From assembly GCF_000237925.1 (NCBI RefSeq), contig NC_031496.1, forward strand, positions 3,886,650-3,950,649: a DNA stretch of 64,000 nt. The letters are read 5' to 3'. A program made the position numbers and the translations under genes. This stretch comes from Schistosoma mansoni. Its lineage: Eukaryota; Platyhelminthes; Trematoda; Strigeidida; Schistosomatidae. Shown piece after piece: positions 22,331 through 37,608 of this stretch. Each line of letters opens with the position of its first letter. Position 1 is the first letter of the stretch. The notes under the pieces were generated by a model, which saw only the letters and a program-made list of their open reading frames with translations, was not told the origin of the DNA and ran no database searches.

Positions 22331-22949
22331 GAATCTGTGTTTATTGACAATGTGAAGTGACAAACCCAAGTAAATGTCACTTATTACTATCAATTACTCT
22401 TTTTTGTTGTTTACGAATTTCACTATTTTTTCGTGTTATATAAACTCTATCTTACAAAGTTCCATCTTCACAACTTCTCAGGTGCAATTGTCATTATCCC
22501 AGTTTTGTATATCACCCATCAGTCTGTTTAATCTTGTTATATCTATTATTGCAGTAAGAGTAATTCTCATCATCCTCACTAGGAATCCAACCAATATATA
22601 TGGATGTAAACAGTTTCATTCCATTGTTAACAAGCATAGAATGCTCAGATGCAAACGACTCGATCTAAAATAGTATCTATTCCATCCAGTTACTTTCATA
22701 TAGCAGAAACTCATTTGTTTTATGTGTACAACTAATGAATAGTGTCATCTCTTATAATTTAATCTGAATTCCGTTAGTATGAAATCATATAATTTACCTT
22801 TGATAATTTTAATTGTTATCTTAAAGAAGCTTGGATACGTTTGCCAAGTGAAATGTTAGGACTATCTCAATGCAAATCTTCTGAGAAATTCAGTATTCTA
22901 ATTAAAACAAAAAGCTTATTGGTGTTGTATTGTAGAAAAAATTGAGTGC
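22331..22949. other. No gene seen
   Basis: AT-rich; an open frame at 22374-22673 has no recognisable domain. A GCTTGGATACGTTTGCCAAGTGAAATG stretch near 22830 has distant relatives near 3490 and 8740, which suggests a small unidentified repeat. Confidence 0.4.
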
Positions 22950-23575
22950 TAAAACCAGTCAGTCAGTCAGCAACAACGTAGAACATCTTTTGTACGTACA
23001 TTAGTTCAAGTTGCCATACCACATTAACACAGAGATGCAGTTGTCGATTCAAATCCAATAGTGATAGAAGTAGTAAGAGTATAAGCAGTAATCCGAAAGA
23101 TTAAGGTCTCAAGATGTTATTCAAGGAGTATAATGCAGTGAAATAAATTTGGAAAAAGAAAAAGGATAGAGACATGAAGAACTAAGAAGATTAGAATTTG
23201 GGAGAACACAAAAAGTGGATGCAGCTTCACCATTACAAACAATTTTGAGTTATGTCATTCAAGATCTCTAACTATCGGTTGCTATCATCTCGCGAATCCC
23301 AACCAGGTAGTATACACCTACCAACATGACTCAGCCCATTTGTCAGTGACTTCGTGGATTTGGCCTGACCGACTGTAGATTTCTTTCAACATATTCCTAC
23401 ACCATATAACATCGCTCGTCAAAGAAGTTGGTAGTTGAGCATACGTAACACATGTCGCGATTATGTGAACTGATAAAGTTTCACTACTTCATCAATTGAT
23501 TCACCATCCTTACCTAATACCCGTTTCTTAACAACTTTATTACTTACTCAATGGTCCCAGGATACTAATTTTGAA
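22950..23575 (-). mobile_element. RTE-like LINE ('LINE-2' here), decayed 3' fragment
   Basis: Same 3' region as the better copy at 45215-45790, including the CTACAACGTAGGA-type terminus and the ATTGATTCACCATC and CTTACCTAATACCCG blocks. It lies just downstream of the RAD51D-like stop codon. Confidence 0.55.
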
Positions 23576-23754
23576 AAGGGATCATCATCATTATCAATAA
23601 TAAAAGTAAAGATCAAAACTGTCAACACAATAAACAGAAAACAAAAACAAAACCCACCTTAGTATTATGATAAATAGACCTTGTCTTAGATACAGAATTC
23701 AATACTTGTTTATATATATATATACATACATATATCTCATATATAATATACTAC

Positions 23755-26700
23755 TTATATCGAAAATTCCCAAAATGTTTCAGTAATATATTTATGTTTC
23801 TTACAATTATTGATTTGTTTATTAATTTTTTTTAAATTATTGATTAATTTACATAATATAATATTTGTCTTTTTTATTGATAATTCAAATAAAATACGAT
23901 AATTTGATATTGATGACCAATTAATACCAAGGCAACCAATTGAAATAGGTAATAATGATGTATGCGATGTAAATTGTGATTTAGCATGATTAGTTACTAA
24001 TATAGCACAATGATTTAATGTAGATATACGTTGAAGTTCAGATATGATAAGTGCAAGTTGTGATATAGCTATGATGTAATAATGAAAAGAAGAAGAAGAA
24101 GAAAATCAATTACATTAACGGGATTCATTTTCTTTATAAGATTAAACATTATTTAAAACATACGGGTGAACTCTATGTTGTCTAGCTGGGAAACTGTGCC
24201 TACTGGAGTTTCCCAGGGTACAGTTTTAGGGTCAGTGTTATTCCTCTTGTATGTAAATGACCTCCATCATCTACTATCGTCATCAGTCTTGCTATATGCT
24301 GACGATGTTAAGATATAGAGAGCGATACAAAGTAAGGGTGATAGCTTAGAACTCCAAAACGACCTGGAAAAATTATCTGGATGGTCCAAAACCTGGCGAT
24401 TGCCGATAAATACTTCCAAGTGTATTATGATGCATATTAGTCATCAAGGTACAGATACATACACGATGAATAACACTGATCTAACTATTGTCCAGACACA
24501 TAATGACTTAGGAGTTATCGTTAGTCAAGACTTAAAGACTACCGCACACTGCCGTGCAATAGCCGCCAAAGGCTTTAAAACTTTATGGTCCATACGTAGG
24601 GCTTTTAGTCATCTCGACGCTAAAACGTTTCTGACTTTGTATAGATTGTTCGTGTGTCCTAAACTTCAGTACTACATACAAGCAGCTAGCCCCTGTCTAA
24701 AAAAAGACAGTGAACTCTTGGAAAGGGTTCAGAGAACAGCAACTAAGCTGATTCCCGGAATAGTGAAGCTCCCGTATGGTACTAGACTGACCAAGCTAAA
24801 CCTATTCCCGCTGTCATATCGAAAAATCAGAGGCGACTTGATTAGATTTCAAATTGCTTAATGATAAATTTGCACCTGATCTGCCTCATTTTTCTAGTCT
24901 TCTGAAACAGAAAATTTACGAGGACACTCCAAAAATGTTCACAAGCCCAGAACGAATTACTTGTCAGCTGACTATCGACTTTCCCATCGAATAATCAACG
25001 AGTGGAATTCATTACCTCAGCACGTGGTTGAGGCTACATCCGTCGACTCTTTTAAAAGAAAGTTGGATCAACTGAGAGACCATCTTTACCAGGACTAACA
25101 CAAGCAATCAAGCCTCCTGTCCTTTCCAAACTGAAACTGAATTATTGTTATGCCCCGATAAGGATAATGAATGGTAACTTTGCGATCTATTTATGAACCA
25201 ATACTGTGCATATATTTTTTATCGTATTATCGCTAAATAACTAAACTATACATATTCGTGCCCCCCTTATTATAAGCTTTATTCTGAATTATAAGCTATT
25301 GTTATATGATTTACCATTCATGAATTATGACCTGTCTATTATTTAATATCTCCCCTATTCACAGCCATATTTGGCTGTGAAGAGTCCCATAATAGGACGA
25401 AACGGCTGTCCAGTGCTTCCAGGTTTTCTGTGGTGGTCTAGCTTCAATTGTAGAGTAATTAACAACACTGAGGAGAATGAATGATGGAAATCTATCATAG
25501 TATTTCGATTAAAGGACTACTAGACTAGATAGGAATGAAAATCGCATTGAATAATACATACTTTGGAAATAGTATTACAATTCATCTCTTAAATTCTCCA
25601 AATGATAACACTACATACATATGCATCTACAAAGAAATAACTTACCCAATTGTGGTAAAGCGGACATGCATGTTAAAAATGGTATCGTTAAACTATCTAT
25701 AATAATAAGTTTACAATTTGAGAAAAATTCTTCAGTAGGAGAGGATATGTTGTGGAGATGACGTTGTGCTTTATCAATGTGCATTCGTATTGTTATTAGT
25801 GAATCAATGAGATGGCCAAATGTTGGTACTAAACAACAGCGAATCCTAGTGAGATATTGTTTGTCATCCTAAACCGAATTGAGATTAAACATTAGCATAA
25901 GAATAAATGGATAGAAAAGAAAAGGGACTAAAGACCAACATGAACAAGTATAATCAAATATTATGGTTGATGTAACATATTATTGGAAAGACACTTCAAG
26001 TCTAGTTATTTGCGAGAAACATTTTGCGCATGAGGATTGGAGATGAAGCAAATTATGAATAAATAAATTCACACTGGAATGTCCAATATTACTTACTTAC
26101 TTAGGTCTGTTACCCCTCATGGAGGAGCATAGGCTGCAAACCAGCATTCTCCATCCAACCCTGTCCTCGGCAATCCTTTCCAGTTCCTTCCAGTTGTTAT
26201 TCATCCTTTTCATATTTGCTTCTATTTCCTGGCGTAATGTGTTCTCTGGCTTTCCTCTTCTCCGTTTACCTTCTGGATTCCAAGTTAGTGCCTGCCTCGT
26301 GATGCAGTTTGGTGATTTCCTCAATCCATGTCCTATCCACTTCCAACGTCTTTTCCTAATTTCCTCTTCAAATGGAATCTGGTTTGTCCTCTCCCATACA
26401 ACGTTGTTGCTGATGGTATCCGTTCAGTGAATGTTGAGTATTTTGCGTAGACAACTGTTTATAAATACTTGTACCTTCTTGACGATGTATGTAGTAGGTC
26501 TCCACGTTTCAGCTCTGTACAGTAGAACTGTCTTGACGTTCGTATTGAAGATTCTCACTTTGAAGTTAATTGACAGTTGATTTGAGTTCCATATGTTCTT
26601 CTATTGTAGAAAGGCGGTCCTTGCTTTGCTAACACTCGCCTTCACATCTGCATCAGATGCTCCTTGTTCATCAATGATGCTTCCCAGGTACGTGAATGTT

Positions 26701-29700
26701 TCCACCTCTTCCAGAGTTTCTCTATCAAGTGTGACTGGGTTGGTGTTCTCTGTGTTGTATTTGAGGATCCTGCTTTTTCCTTTGTGTATGTTGAGGCCTA
26801 TTCATGCAGAGGCTACTGCTACATTAGTTGTCTTCGTCTGTATTTGTTCGTGTGTATGAGATAGGAGGGCTACGTCATCTGCGAAGTCCAAATCATCTAA
26901 TTGATTCTGAGATGTCCATTGTATTCCGTGCATCCCCTCGGATGTCAAGGTTCTCATAATCCAGTCAATCACCAGAAGAAAGAGGAAGGGGGGGAGTAGA
27001 CAGCCTTGTCTGACTCCGGTCAATGTCCGATATACAAATGAGTAATTTTTCATCAGTTATCACTCAAAATATGACTGAAATATCTAACAAATTGGATGAT
27101 GTTATCTGAGGAATCCAAAACGATGAGCAAATCTCCAGCTAAGAGAAAAGATCCGAGAACCCAATCAATGAAATAACTTTCTCTAGAAGAATAAGTACGA
27201 CAGACGATCAAAATAAAGAAAACAAACAGAACTGATATGTATCATAGGTAGCCGATTGACAGGAATGATTGCCACATGCTATGACCTAATTAGTAGTATC
27301 CGATTAATATGTCTTCAGTCAATTGATGTACTTCTTTCGAACAATTTTGAATGACGTACATTCCCATAGTGTATCGTAAGTGATAGGGGAATATCGAGAT
27401 AAAAATCCTGCTCAGTTCTTAGTAGTATGTATTATTGACACTTTCGCTGTTCTACGTTTTTCACGTTCGATAAGGCGCAGACATATATATCTCCCAACAA
27501 ATACATAGAAATTTTACTGATTATCTTTTAACTGTGATTAATTTTCATTCAAAGTTGAGATGATGTTAAAGATCGTCAGGTCAAACAATGTCTCTAAGCT
27601 TAAAGTCAGTTTTTGTTAGAAATATAGGGATATTGAGGAACAATTGTAGCAAACGATTACTGTTACTTGTTTGTTGTACTGAAATGCTAAAATCTTCACT
27701 TGACTGTCAGTTTCCGACACTGCTTTTACTTGCAGGTCTCAAATACACAACAAACACACACATTCCAAAGGATTCTTCAATCTAAACTTGTATCTTGCTT
27801 CTCAATTGAATCAAAATCATCAATGCTGTCGTAGAAGTGTAATGTTCATTCATTAACGCTTAAGATATTGCTGACTAATTAGATAAAAATAACAACTAAG
27901 TACTTAAATATCAATCAGAATTCACAAACTTGGGATTCCTTTTTAAGAAAGCAATTCAATCGTTCGAGGCTGGTCTAGCATCAATTGACTCAAGATCTCA
28001 AATATATAGATATACAATTAATTAAATGGCAAACATAGTTCAATTATTTACATAATTTATTTTATTTGAACATATAAATATTGGTACAAGCAGGCACCAG
28101 ATACATAAGCGCTACACAATTTTGTGAGGGCTGTGATACTGTCCGGGTGCCCAAACTGAAACAGGTGATTTTTTAAGAGGCTACAACTGGAGCCTTTGAC
28201 TTAAGATTTGATCCACAAGACAGTGAAACAACATCAACAGATGCAGTCCCATAGTAACCGATGACCAATAAGTGGTTCATACGCCATTTGTTCCCTCAGG
28301 ATTCTGGAGACCATGTGCACCATTGGTTTGGAATCAGGGTTTTCAAACTCTCCGAGGTGGACTTTCCGTGTCCACCAACCCGGTTAAAGCGCCGGACATT
28401 CGATTCATGTTCTCTCAATTTCGTTAACAACACCCTCATCACGAGAAGGCAGTGAGTAAGACTCCCCTTTAAGAGGCTGTATACAAGTGGCCGTGTGAGA
28501 GCATTTCGAGCGAGAGAGAGAGGACTCTCCCCACTCTCGGCCGTACCAGGGCTGGTTGAGATAAACTTGACTTATGACAAGGCAGTAAGAAGGACTTCCC
28601 TTGCGGAGGCTGTATACGCGTGGCCGTGTGAAAGCATTTCGAAAGAGAGAGTGCAGGCACTCCCAACTCTCGGCCGTACCATGGCATTTGTGGTCTTTTT
28701 TTAATGACGGGTTACATATATGATAACATTCTCTTTCATATTATGATATTTACTTTTCATTCTATTTAAACATTTGTTTAGATAATTCAGTTGTATCAGT
28801 CAGCTACAACGTAGGACCAGGTACATATATACATCGGTTCAAGTTGTCATTAAGTTGTATAACTTTTTTTTTTTCAAAAAATGTTCATTTTAATGAGTTT
28901 AAAAAAAATTTAGGTCAAAATTGTAGACAATATGAACAGAACACTAAAGAATGCAATAAATTGATTGATCCATAGATTAGATTACCATTATGTTAATCAT
29001 TCTATCATATATGAATGTGACCTATATACGAATATTATACTTTGAAGGATGAACAATAGTAATTGTTCAAATGATTTATGCATCCTCATTACATTATTAT
29101 TATTATTACTATTGTTATGTGAAGGAATGTAGTGAAAGAAATCATTTCCGAAATATTTGACGTGAAGAATACGATGTGATTTAAAAAGCTTTTCAAGTTG
29201 TCTATAAACTTACAAACAATAATTCATTCTTCTGAAAGATCAGAATATACGAGTGAGCTGAATTGTCCTAACACATCTTAAACACGAATGAAATAAGAAA
29301 TCACAAAATAATTCCTTAACATGGATATATGCTGTGCCCCCAAATGCCCTGGTATATCCGAGAGTGCGGAAGAGTTCTCTCTCCCTCTTTAAATGATCTC
29401 ACATGGCCACGCGTATATAGCCTCTGCCACACAAATCCTAATCACTGCCTTCTCATGGTGAGGGTGTCATTCACGAAAGTGAGAGGGCGAAAAGCGAATG
29501 TCCAGCGCTCTAACCGGGTTGGTGGACACAGAAAGTCCATCTAGGGGAGTTGGAAAACCTTGATTCCAAACCAATGGTGCACATGGTCTCCGGTATCCTG
29601 AAGGGACAAATGGTGTATGAACCACTTATTGGTCATCTGCTACCATTGGGACTGCACCTCCTTACGATGCTCCACTGCCTTGTGGATTAGATCTTCAGGT

Positions 29701-32398
29701 CAAAGGCTCCGGATGTGGCCCTCTAAGAAAACCATCTGCTTCAGTTTGGGCACCTGGGCAGTATCACAGTCTTTATACACATCAAATGAGATTTGTGTGG
29801 CGTATACGTATCTGGTGCCCCTGTGTACCAATATTTATGTGTTTAAGCAAATAAATATATGCTGTGTCGCTGAAGCCATAGAACAGCACGCAAATGTGGC
29901 CATTCATTAAACCACCAGTCAAGTAATCTGAAGCTTAGGTGTAGAATATTAGTTGATTCTTTGTGAGACTGTGAACATCTATAGAATGTAGTGGTTGAAA
30001 AATGTGTTACAAGCCGTCGCTTGTTCTCACTAAGTATACTGAGGAGCAGACAACATTCGAATTCTATCTGAAAATATAAGTCAGTAGAATAGAGAACATA
30101 TTTTCATAACTATACGGAAATCGTCTAGATGAATACTAATATTTCAATAGATGGGGATATTCGAATAAATATCATCAAATATACATTAATTATCTTCAGA
30201 AAATTTTTCAACATTATATATGGGGGTGGATAGTGGCAAGCAGTGGAATCCAGTTTGACGCGCGTTTCGTCCTATTTGGGACTCGTCAGCTGGATGTACC
30301 TGCATCTCAGAGTTGATGTTCATTCTGGGACTCCAACGCTGTGCCGTTCGCTTCACACGCCATCGCGTTATTCACTTAGCTACTAAGTACTGATAGCCAC
30401 CTGCTTGTGCAATGGAGTGAAGTTTAAATTCACTTGGTGCATGTACATCCAGCTGACGAGCCCCAAATAAAACGAAACGTGCGTCAAACTGGATTCCACT
30501 GCTAGCCACTACCTATCTTTGCTTATAAAGCTTATGACTTCAGGAAATATCGAGGCAGTCCACACAGGATGCACATATGCCAACAAGAGTCTGATCATTT
30601 GCAGTCTTAAACAACAACACCAAGTGAATTATATATGGGACTTTTCATAATTGTATTCTTTTCAATAAATTTTCATCATGTTATATCCAAATGAGTATAA
30701 TGAATAGTAACTGTTGGAATCTATTTCTCAACTTAACAGCCAGGGTTAGCAGGACCGGTAAAGACTGCTCGTACGGGTTTTATGTGTCATCGGTTCGGTC
30801 GATGAATTCACTGTACTCTAACTGGCAGCATCATCATATCATATATTGATAGGTAGTACAAGTTCATAAAGTTATAAACACATTAGGTTTTATACATTTA
30901 TAGCTAAATAAACCTTTTAAACATTACAGTATAATTAGTATATAACTTGGATCAATTTATAGGTCATTCGATATTGTTAAATAAAATGAAAAGAGGAAAT
31001 AGTATTGTAATTATAATTTAAATATAATGTTATTATTAAATGGATGTATGAACTCATTAAGTGATAGTAAAGTACAATGGGTGCTAATTAAATTCTTAAA
31101 TAATAATAATGATGAATTCGGTTAAGATATTATTTTTACGTATACATGTAAATATTGGTACAAAGGGGCATTGAATACATATGCGGTAAACAAGTCATCT
31201 GGTTTGCGAGTAGGCTGTGATATTGTCCGGATGCCTAAACCGAAGCAGGTGGTTTTCTTAGAGGGCCATACCGGGAGTCATCGACCAAAAGGTCTGATCC
31301 ACAAGGCAATAGAGCAACGTTAGGAGATGTAGTCCCATGATAGCCAGTTATTATATAATATACCCTTGTCGGCAAAGGTAGTTTTGCATTGGTTTTCAGG
31401 AGAACCAGAGATCCTCCAAACTTTCACATGACAACCTAAACAGTACAGCTTAATCCCACTTGCAAGAGAGTCAGACACCATCCAGGCTTAAACTTTATAA
31501 TCCGAGCAAAACAGCTCAACTCCACTTCACAGGAGAACCAGACACCGTTAGTTTGGAATCAGGGTTTTCCAACTCCCCGAGGTGGATCCTCCGTATCCAC
31601 AAACCCGGTTAAAGCGCCAGACATTTGCTTTTCGTTCTCTCAATTTCGTAAACAATACCCCTACCACGAGAAGGACTTCTGTGGCAGTGGCTGTATACGC
31701 GTGGCCATGTGAGGGTATTTTGAGAGGGAGAGCTGACTCACCCCACCCTCGGCCGCACCAGGGCTGGTTAAGATAAACTTGATTTGTGATAATATAAAGA
31801 TGAAAAATATATGTACATTACTTTAGTGAGGTTGATATATGATTCAAGTGAATATTGATCTTAACCATGGTAAGTGAAGGTGAATGTATTGTTTCTGTGC
31901 ATAAAGCTCTGGATTTTAACCCGTTTGGGTTCAACATTTTTTGAATGATTTTACCTAATATCAATGATAACATCTCGCTGAAAGTATCACCTCTCAATGA
32001 TAAGCATATGAACAGAAACTTTTTGTTCACTGTCCGGACATATTTTAGCTTTAATTTTGTGATTAAGTGTTTGCTTATAAATTTAGCTGGGTACTTGTTT
32101 ACCCCTAGAATATTACACAAAGAATTAACTTCTTATTCACTTTTATTTGAAGGGTAAATAGCCATTGTAGTATACTGGAGAATTATCACCAGATTTTTAT
32201 GATATAGAAAAATATAATACTATTGTTTATCGTTTGTGCGTTGTTCTGTGCAAGTGCTTTTCTAATTTAGGACCTGGTATGGAGAGCCAATCAGAAGCAG
32301 CCTAATGAGAGGGTCAATCGACGGTAATTAGAAGTGACCTGAAGGATAAGTGAATTTGACTGGCTAAGAAACGGATCAATTTTCTGAGGATTAGAGTA

Positions 32399-32447
<49 letters not shown>

Positions 32448-35400
32448 CATTTGTGCATTTTATTTGGTAGCCCAATACACTTTCTTGCTCACTCTTGAGT
32501 TCTCGCTCAAGTAGTCAGTTGTCGTTGGGGGGGATAGTACGTAGCACACCGTGAAACAGTATCAGGTTTTGGACACTGTACATCACAACAGTTTCCTTCT
32601 GTTCAGTATAAGAGTGTCTTAAATATACGTATTCTAAATACAATACAACAGGGGGGGGTTCGCATCTTCATGCATGTCACTTAAGACTGTACTGTCAACT
32701 ATGCACCAGATATAAAGACACATCATTTTGAGTCCTAAGTAGTAATGATAAACTTTATCTTCCCATTGCTTTATCTAAATTATTCATAGGACTAATTGTT
32801 TTAAAACTAGCTTCACAAAAACTCACGTTGTTTCGAGTGATGAAAGTTTCATATTCATCTTTTGTTGCTACATTCGTCGGTACATTAGAATGTTTGAAAT
32901 TTTGCTTTTTAAGATATTCTCGTAATCTATCTGCAATAAAATCACCCTTTGTATCCAGATAGACAATGGAGACGGTTTTATAATTTCGAAGTACAGAAGC
33001 ACATACAGAAAGGCAGAACTGAAATAAAACAGATGAAAATAATGATAAGATAAACAGTTTGAGACCACTATACAGTATAATTGTATAATTTTATTATTTA
33101 CACACATGAATGTTGGTACAAGGAAGCACCAAATAGATATGCGCCACATAAATCTATTTGTGTGAGGACTTGGATAACGTCCGGGTGCCCAGACCGAAGC
33201 AGACGGTTTTCTTGTGGGGCCACATCCTGACCCTTCGACCTAAAAGTCTGATCCCCAAGTCAGCGGAACAATGTTAGGAGGTGCAGTCACATGGTAACCG
33301 ATAACCAATAACTGGTTCATACTCCATTTGTTCCCTCAGGATACCGGAGACCATGTGCACCATTGGTTTGGAATCAAGGTTTTCCAACTCCCCTAGATAG
33401 ACTCTCTGTGTCCACCAACCCGGTTGAAGCACCAAACAATCGCTTTTCGACCTCTCAATTTCGTAGACAACAGTAATGCCGCGACAAGGCATTGAGTAGG
33501 ACTTTCGTGGTAGTGGCTGTATACACGTTGCTATATGAGAGCATATCGAGAGGGGGAGCTGATTCTCCCCACCCTCAGCCGTACCACGGCATTTGGGGGA
33601 CTAGTTGTCCAGTAACAATTTGCCTGCAAAAGTCATCTACACGATTTTATTGACTTAAATTTTACTAGATTGAAATTTAATAGTCAATACGTTCCAATTT
33701 TATTTTAATAAAATTCACTATTCAGAGTCATATGTATTTAATATCAGAAGGGGTTTTGTGGATATTATAATAATTTCAATAGTTGAGATCATGAGTCAAT
33801 TGAAGCTAGATCATCATGCTGAGGAGTCCCACAATAGGACGAAACGGCCGTCCAGTGCTTCCACGTTTTCTATGATGGTCTAGCTTCAATTGACTCATGA
33901 TTTTAACTAATGAAATTATTTGTATTCTAAAAAGATAAGTACAAACATACAATCAGTATTTACTTGAGTTTTTCCAGTAGCAGATTTACCGATTATTTCT
34001 GTAATTTCACCGGTTCTCAAACCTCCATTGAGTAGATTGTCCAAGCTGTTTTTAATATAAATGTACAGCCATATTTGATTATTAAAGAATAAAATGCTTT
34101 TAAACTTCTATTTTGTCATAAAAAAACGATTAAGATTCATTGAGATTCGACGAAGATGGTGGACACTCCACATCCACCAACCCGGTTAAAGCGCCGGACA
34201 TTCGCTTTCCGTCCTCTCAATTTTGTAAACAATATCCCCGCCACGAGAAGGCAGTGAGTAGGACTTCCCTGGCAGAGACTATATAGTGAGATGAATAGTA
34301 ACGAAACTGATAGATTCGCTAAGGTTTTAGCTCTCATTAGCTTATCAACTTGTCAATATCTCCTTCCATCTTTTCTATACTTATCAAGAAGACACAAATA
34401 ACCTTAACAATTTTTACTTATTAATAAATCTTATTTTACTGGATTCTATGCTTCTTGATCTGCAAAAAGGATTTTAAAACCAAACAATTAATAATGTGGA
34501 TTGGTTGAATTTAGATATTAACACCATTGGATGCCGGCTCAGTGGTCTGAAGGTTAAGCGATCGCGCGCGAGACCGATAGGTCCGTGGATGCACACTGCT
34601 GAGGTGTTCTATACTAAGACAAAACGGCTGTTCAGTGCTTCCAGGTTTTCCATGATGGTCTAGCTTTAGTTGACTCATGACTCCAACTATTAAAATAAAA
34701 AATGTATTCATCTTGTTGTGTTGGTGAGGTATGGCAACTTGGGCCGATGCATAAATGTGCCTGATCCTACGTTGTAGCTGACTGATTGACGAATCTCTTC
34801 TCGATATCGTATATGATGTGTGTAATAAGTACAAGTATGATAACACTGACAGCAAAACTTTCATTGATGAACGACCTCCTTATGAAGTAGTAAATTTCTT
34901 TAGAATTATACAACAAATACAATGGCACATTTTATTTACACCATTCAAATAAAACTGTAGTACAACATTTTGAAGAATTAATACTAACTTTTCAATTCCA
35001 GTAGAGAAGCAATAGGAAGATTTTGATTCTTCAAGTAACATTTGAGCTCCATTTATGGATCTAGGACACCAATAGGACATAAGTAAACGTCGAAAGGAAC
35101 TACATTCCTTTAATGGAGTAGAAAATAACGGTAAATTGTTGAATAATAATTAATCAGCTTCGATATTAATTAAGCTTTATCTATTCAAGATGATCAATTA
35201 ATTGGCCAACTGATAGTTCTTTTCAGAATATATGTAAGGACGGCTCGTTGGTAAACTCTAGGAAGCCTCAAGAAGCCCAGAAAGAGCCGAAGACATTCCA
35301 CCCAATCACTGCTAGGGGAATATTCTAGAATGTCGACGTGTAGCTTCCCCATTGGATGGATAAGAATGACCCCTATGTGCCTATTGGTTGTCCGAAATGA

Positions 35401-37570
35401 TGATTTACTCTCAGTCAAAAACTATAAATACATGAGATTTCTGTACTATATTTTGACACTGTTTTGGAGAATAAAATTCCTACTTACAAGCCTTCTGTCT
35501 TCTCTCTTGCGACGTTGCTTGTTCGATCGTTCGAGTAGTCTAGTAGTACGCGGCATAGCAAGAATCAAGCTCTAGATATAACAATATATTTCTATCAGAA
35601 TGTCAATTTCAGCAGATCAGCTTAAATCTATTTTGCAGCAGCAGCAGCAGCAAAAAGAGAATCAAGCATAATATTTGAAAATGATCGAAATGATGGCACA
35701 AAAGTTGTCAATTCAAGAAAATTCAGTACAGGTGTCCGAATTAAGGGGCTCAGCCCCCAAATCCCTGATCAATTCAATGACGGAGTTTCATTTTGATCCT
35801 GATGCTGGTGTTGTCTCAGTTGAATCATGGTTCAAAAGGTATGAAGACATTTTCCAGGTGGAGTTTTCTCATCATGATGACTCTTTGAAGGTGGAAATTT
35901 TACTTCATAAACCAGGAGCAGCTGAATATTAAAAATATTCGAACCTTATCTAACCCAAAAACCCTACTATTTCTCACTTAATTCTCTATTGTACAAAGGC
36001 TAATCAAACTTCTTTTGTTAATTTGTGATATAATTCTCTTAAAACTGTTAAGAGATCTGAAGATGATTTTGTTTCATATGTAGCATTTCTTAATAATACC
36101 CAACTGCGTCACAAGACAAGCCCTCACATGGAATCCTGAAGGCCAAAGGAGAAGAGGAAGACCAAAGAACACATTACGCCGAGAAATTGAGACAGACATG
36201 AGAAGAATGAAGAAAAACTGGATAGAACTAGAAAGGAAGGCCTAGGATAGAATGGGTTGGAGAATGCTGGTCGGCGGCCTATGCTCCATTGGGAGTAACA
36301 GGCATAAGTAAGCATTTCTTAGTAATCAATGCGAGTATTTCAGGTTACATATACTTTGAGACGAAGAACTTAAGTGCCTTATGTATGTATACGGATTACA
36401 ATCACTTACAGACTCAGATATCCGTACTAAAATATTAAGCAGAGTCGAGTCAGATTTCAATCTTATGTCGAAGGATAACGCAAATGAATGTTGTCATATT
36501 ATTAATCTTAAAAATGACGCTAAAATGATAGAGCGCCCAAATCCCAATTTCTCATTCAGATCGTACTATTAATGTTGCAAAGCATGATTCGCGAAATTTT
36601 CCTCGCCCAAATCTAATGTATAATGTCTATGACCCTAGTTCACGTCTCTCTACAAGGCCTCACACTAGATGTTGAAACTGCGGGGCATGGCATTTCTCAC
36701 GTTCTTACCCATTCAATAATCATAAATGCGCAAAATGTGGAGTAACTGACCATAAGGAGGAATTTCGCAAACGCAGGAAACCCTCATCACATAATCGAAT
36801 GTTAAATAAAATCAATTCTGTACATGTTTTATCGAAATCCAACCCTAAATGTTTACACAAATATGTGTCCATTAATGTTAATGATTGTATTATCACACTG
36901 CACTTAGATACTGCATACAATGTTGTTTTGATTTCTCGCAAAACTTGATCGGCCGAGCATCCATCCTATTAATGATTGTATAAACAATGCATTGGGCATT
37001 TCAATAGAAATTTCTGGAATCATCAAATATACAGTTAAATTTAATGATCTGATAATCAAATCTAGATGTTATATTTCGATAGAACAATGAGAAGACGTAG
37101 TTGATCTGAAAAATGTGATGTATTTGCGCTATACATTCATCTGATCTTATTTGTAATCAAGTATATTCCTATTTTCAAATGATGCACAAATGGATGCAGA
37201 AGTTTCTAGTGATTTTCAGAATTATCACAAGGGGAGAGAAAGGGACAGGAAACCACCCGGAATAATTCTGCACACAGACTCACTCAAGGATGTATCGCCA
37301 GCCTAATCAATGTTTGAAAGAGAGACTCGGACATCACGTGACGCTGTGTACCAACAGAGAAGAAAGCCAGATTATAAACCCGAGGTGAGGAGAACTGAAT
37401 GTTGTTTCCCTCAACGCCAAAGGAGAAGGATTAATTTTTTCAAGAGGGAAAGGTGATATAGTCATCCATTCAGAAGTAGCCAAGTGGGGTCACTTGATGG
37501 CAATCAAAGATGACTTGAAGGATAGATACATATCATTGGCTAAGAAGTGGATTAACTCTTTAAGGGCTGG

Positions 37571-37608
<38 letters not shown>

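Larger units (their letters stand above)
30225..30625. mobile_element. Pair of inverted Smα SINEs
   Basis: The left unit (about 30225-30400) is on the - strand: ribozyme, link and tRNA-like head. The right unit (about 30405-30625) is on the + strand: ribozyme and tail, without most of its head. The heads face each other, as in the SINE-B pairs. Confidence 0.8.

Noticed and set aside
25646-25853. Shorter form of the fifth RAD51D-like exon, using the CTCACTAG acceptor
   Set aside because: Out of phase with the preceding exon; the upstream GGTTTAG acceptor restores phase and adds residues that align with RAD51D.
34511-34864. 117-codon - strand open frame
   Set aside because: It crosses SINE-B and LINE-2 sequence; a chance frame.
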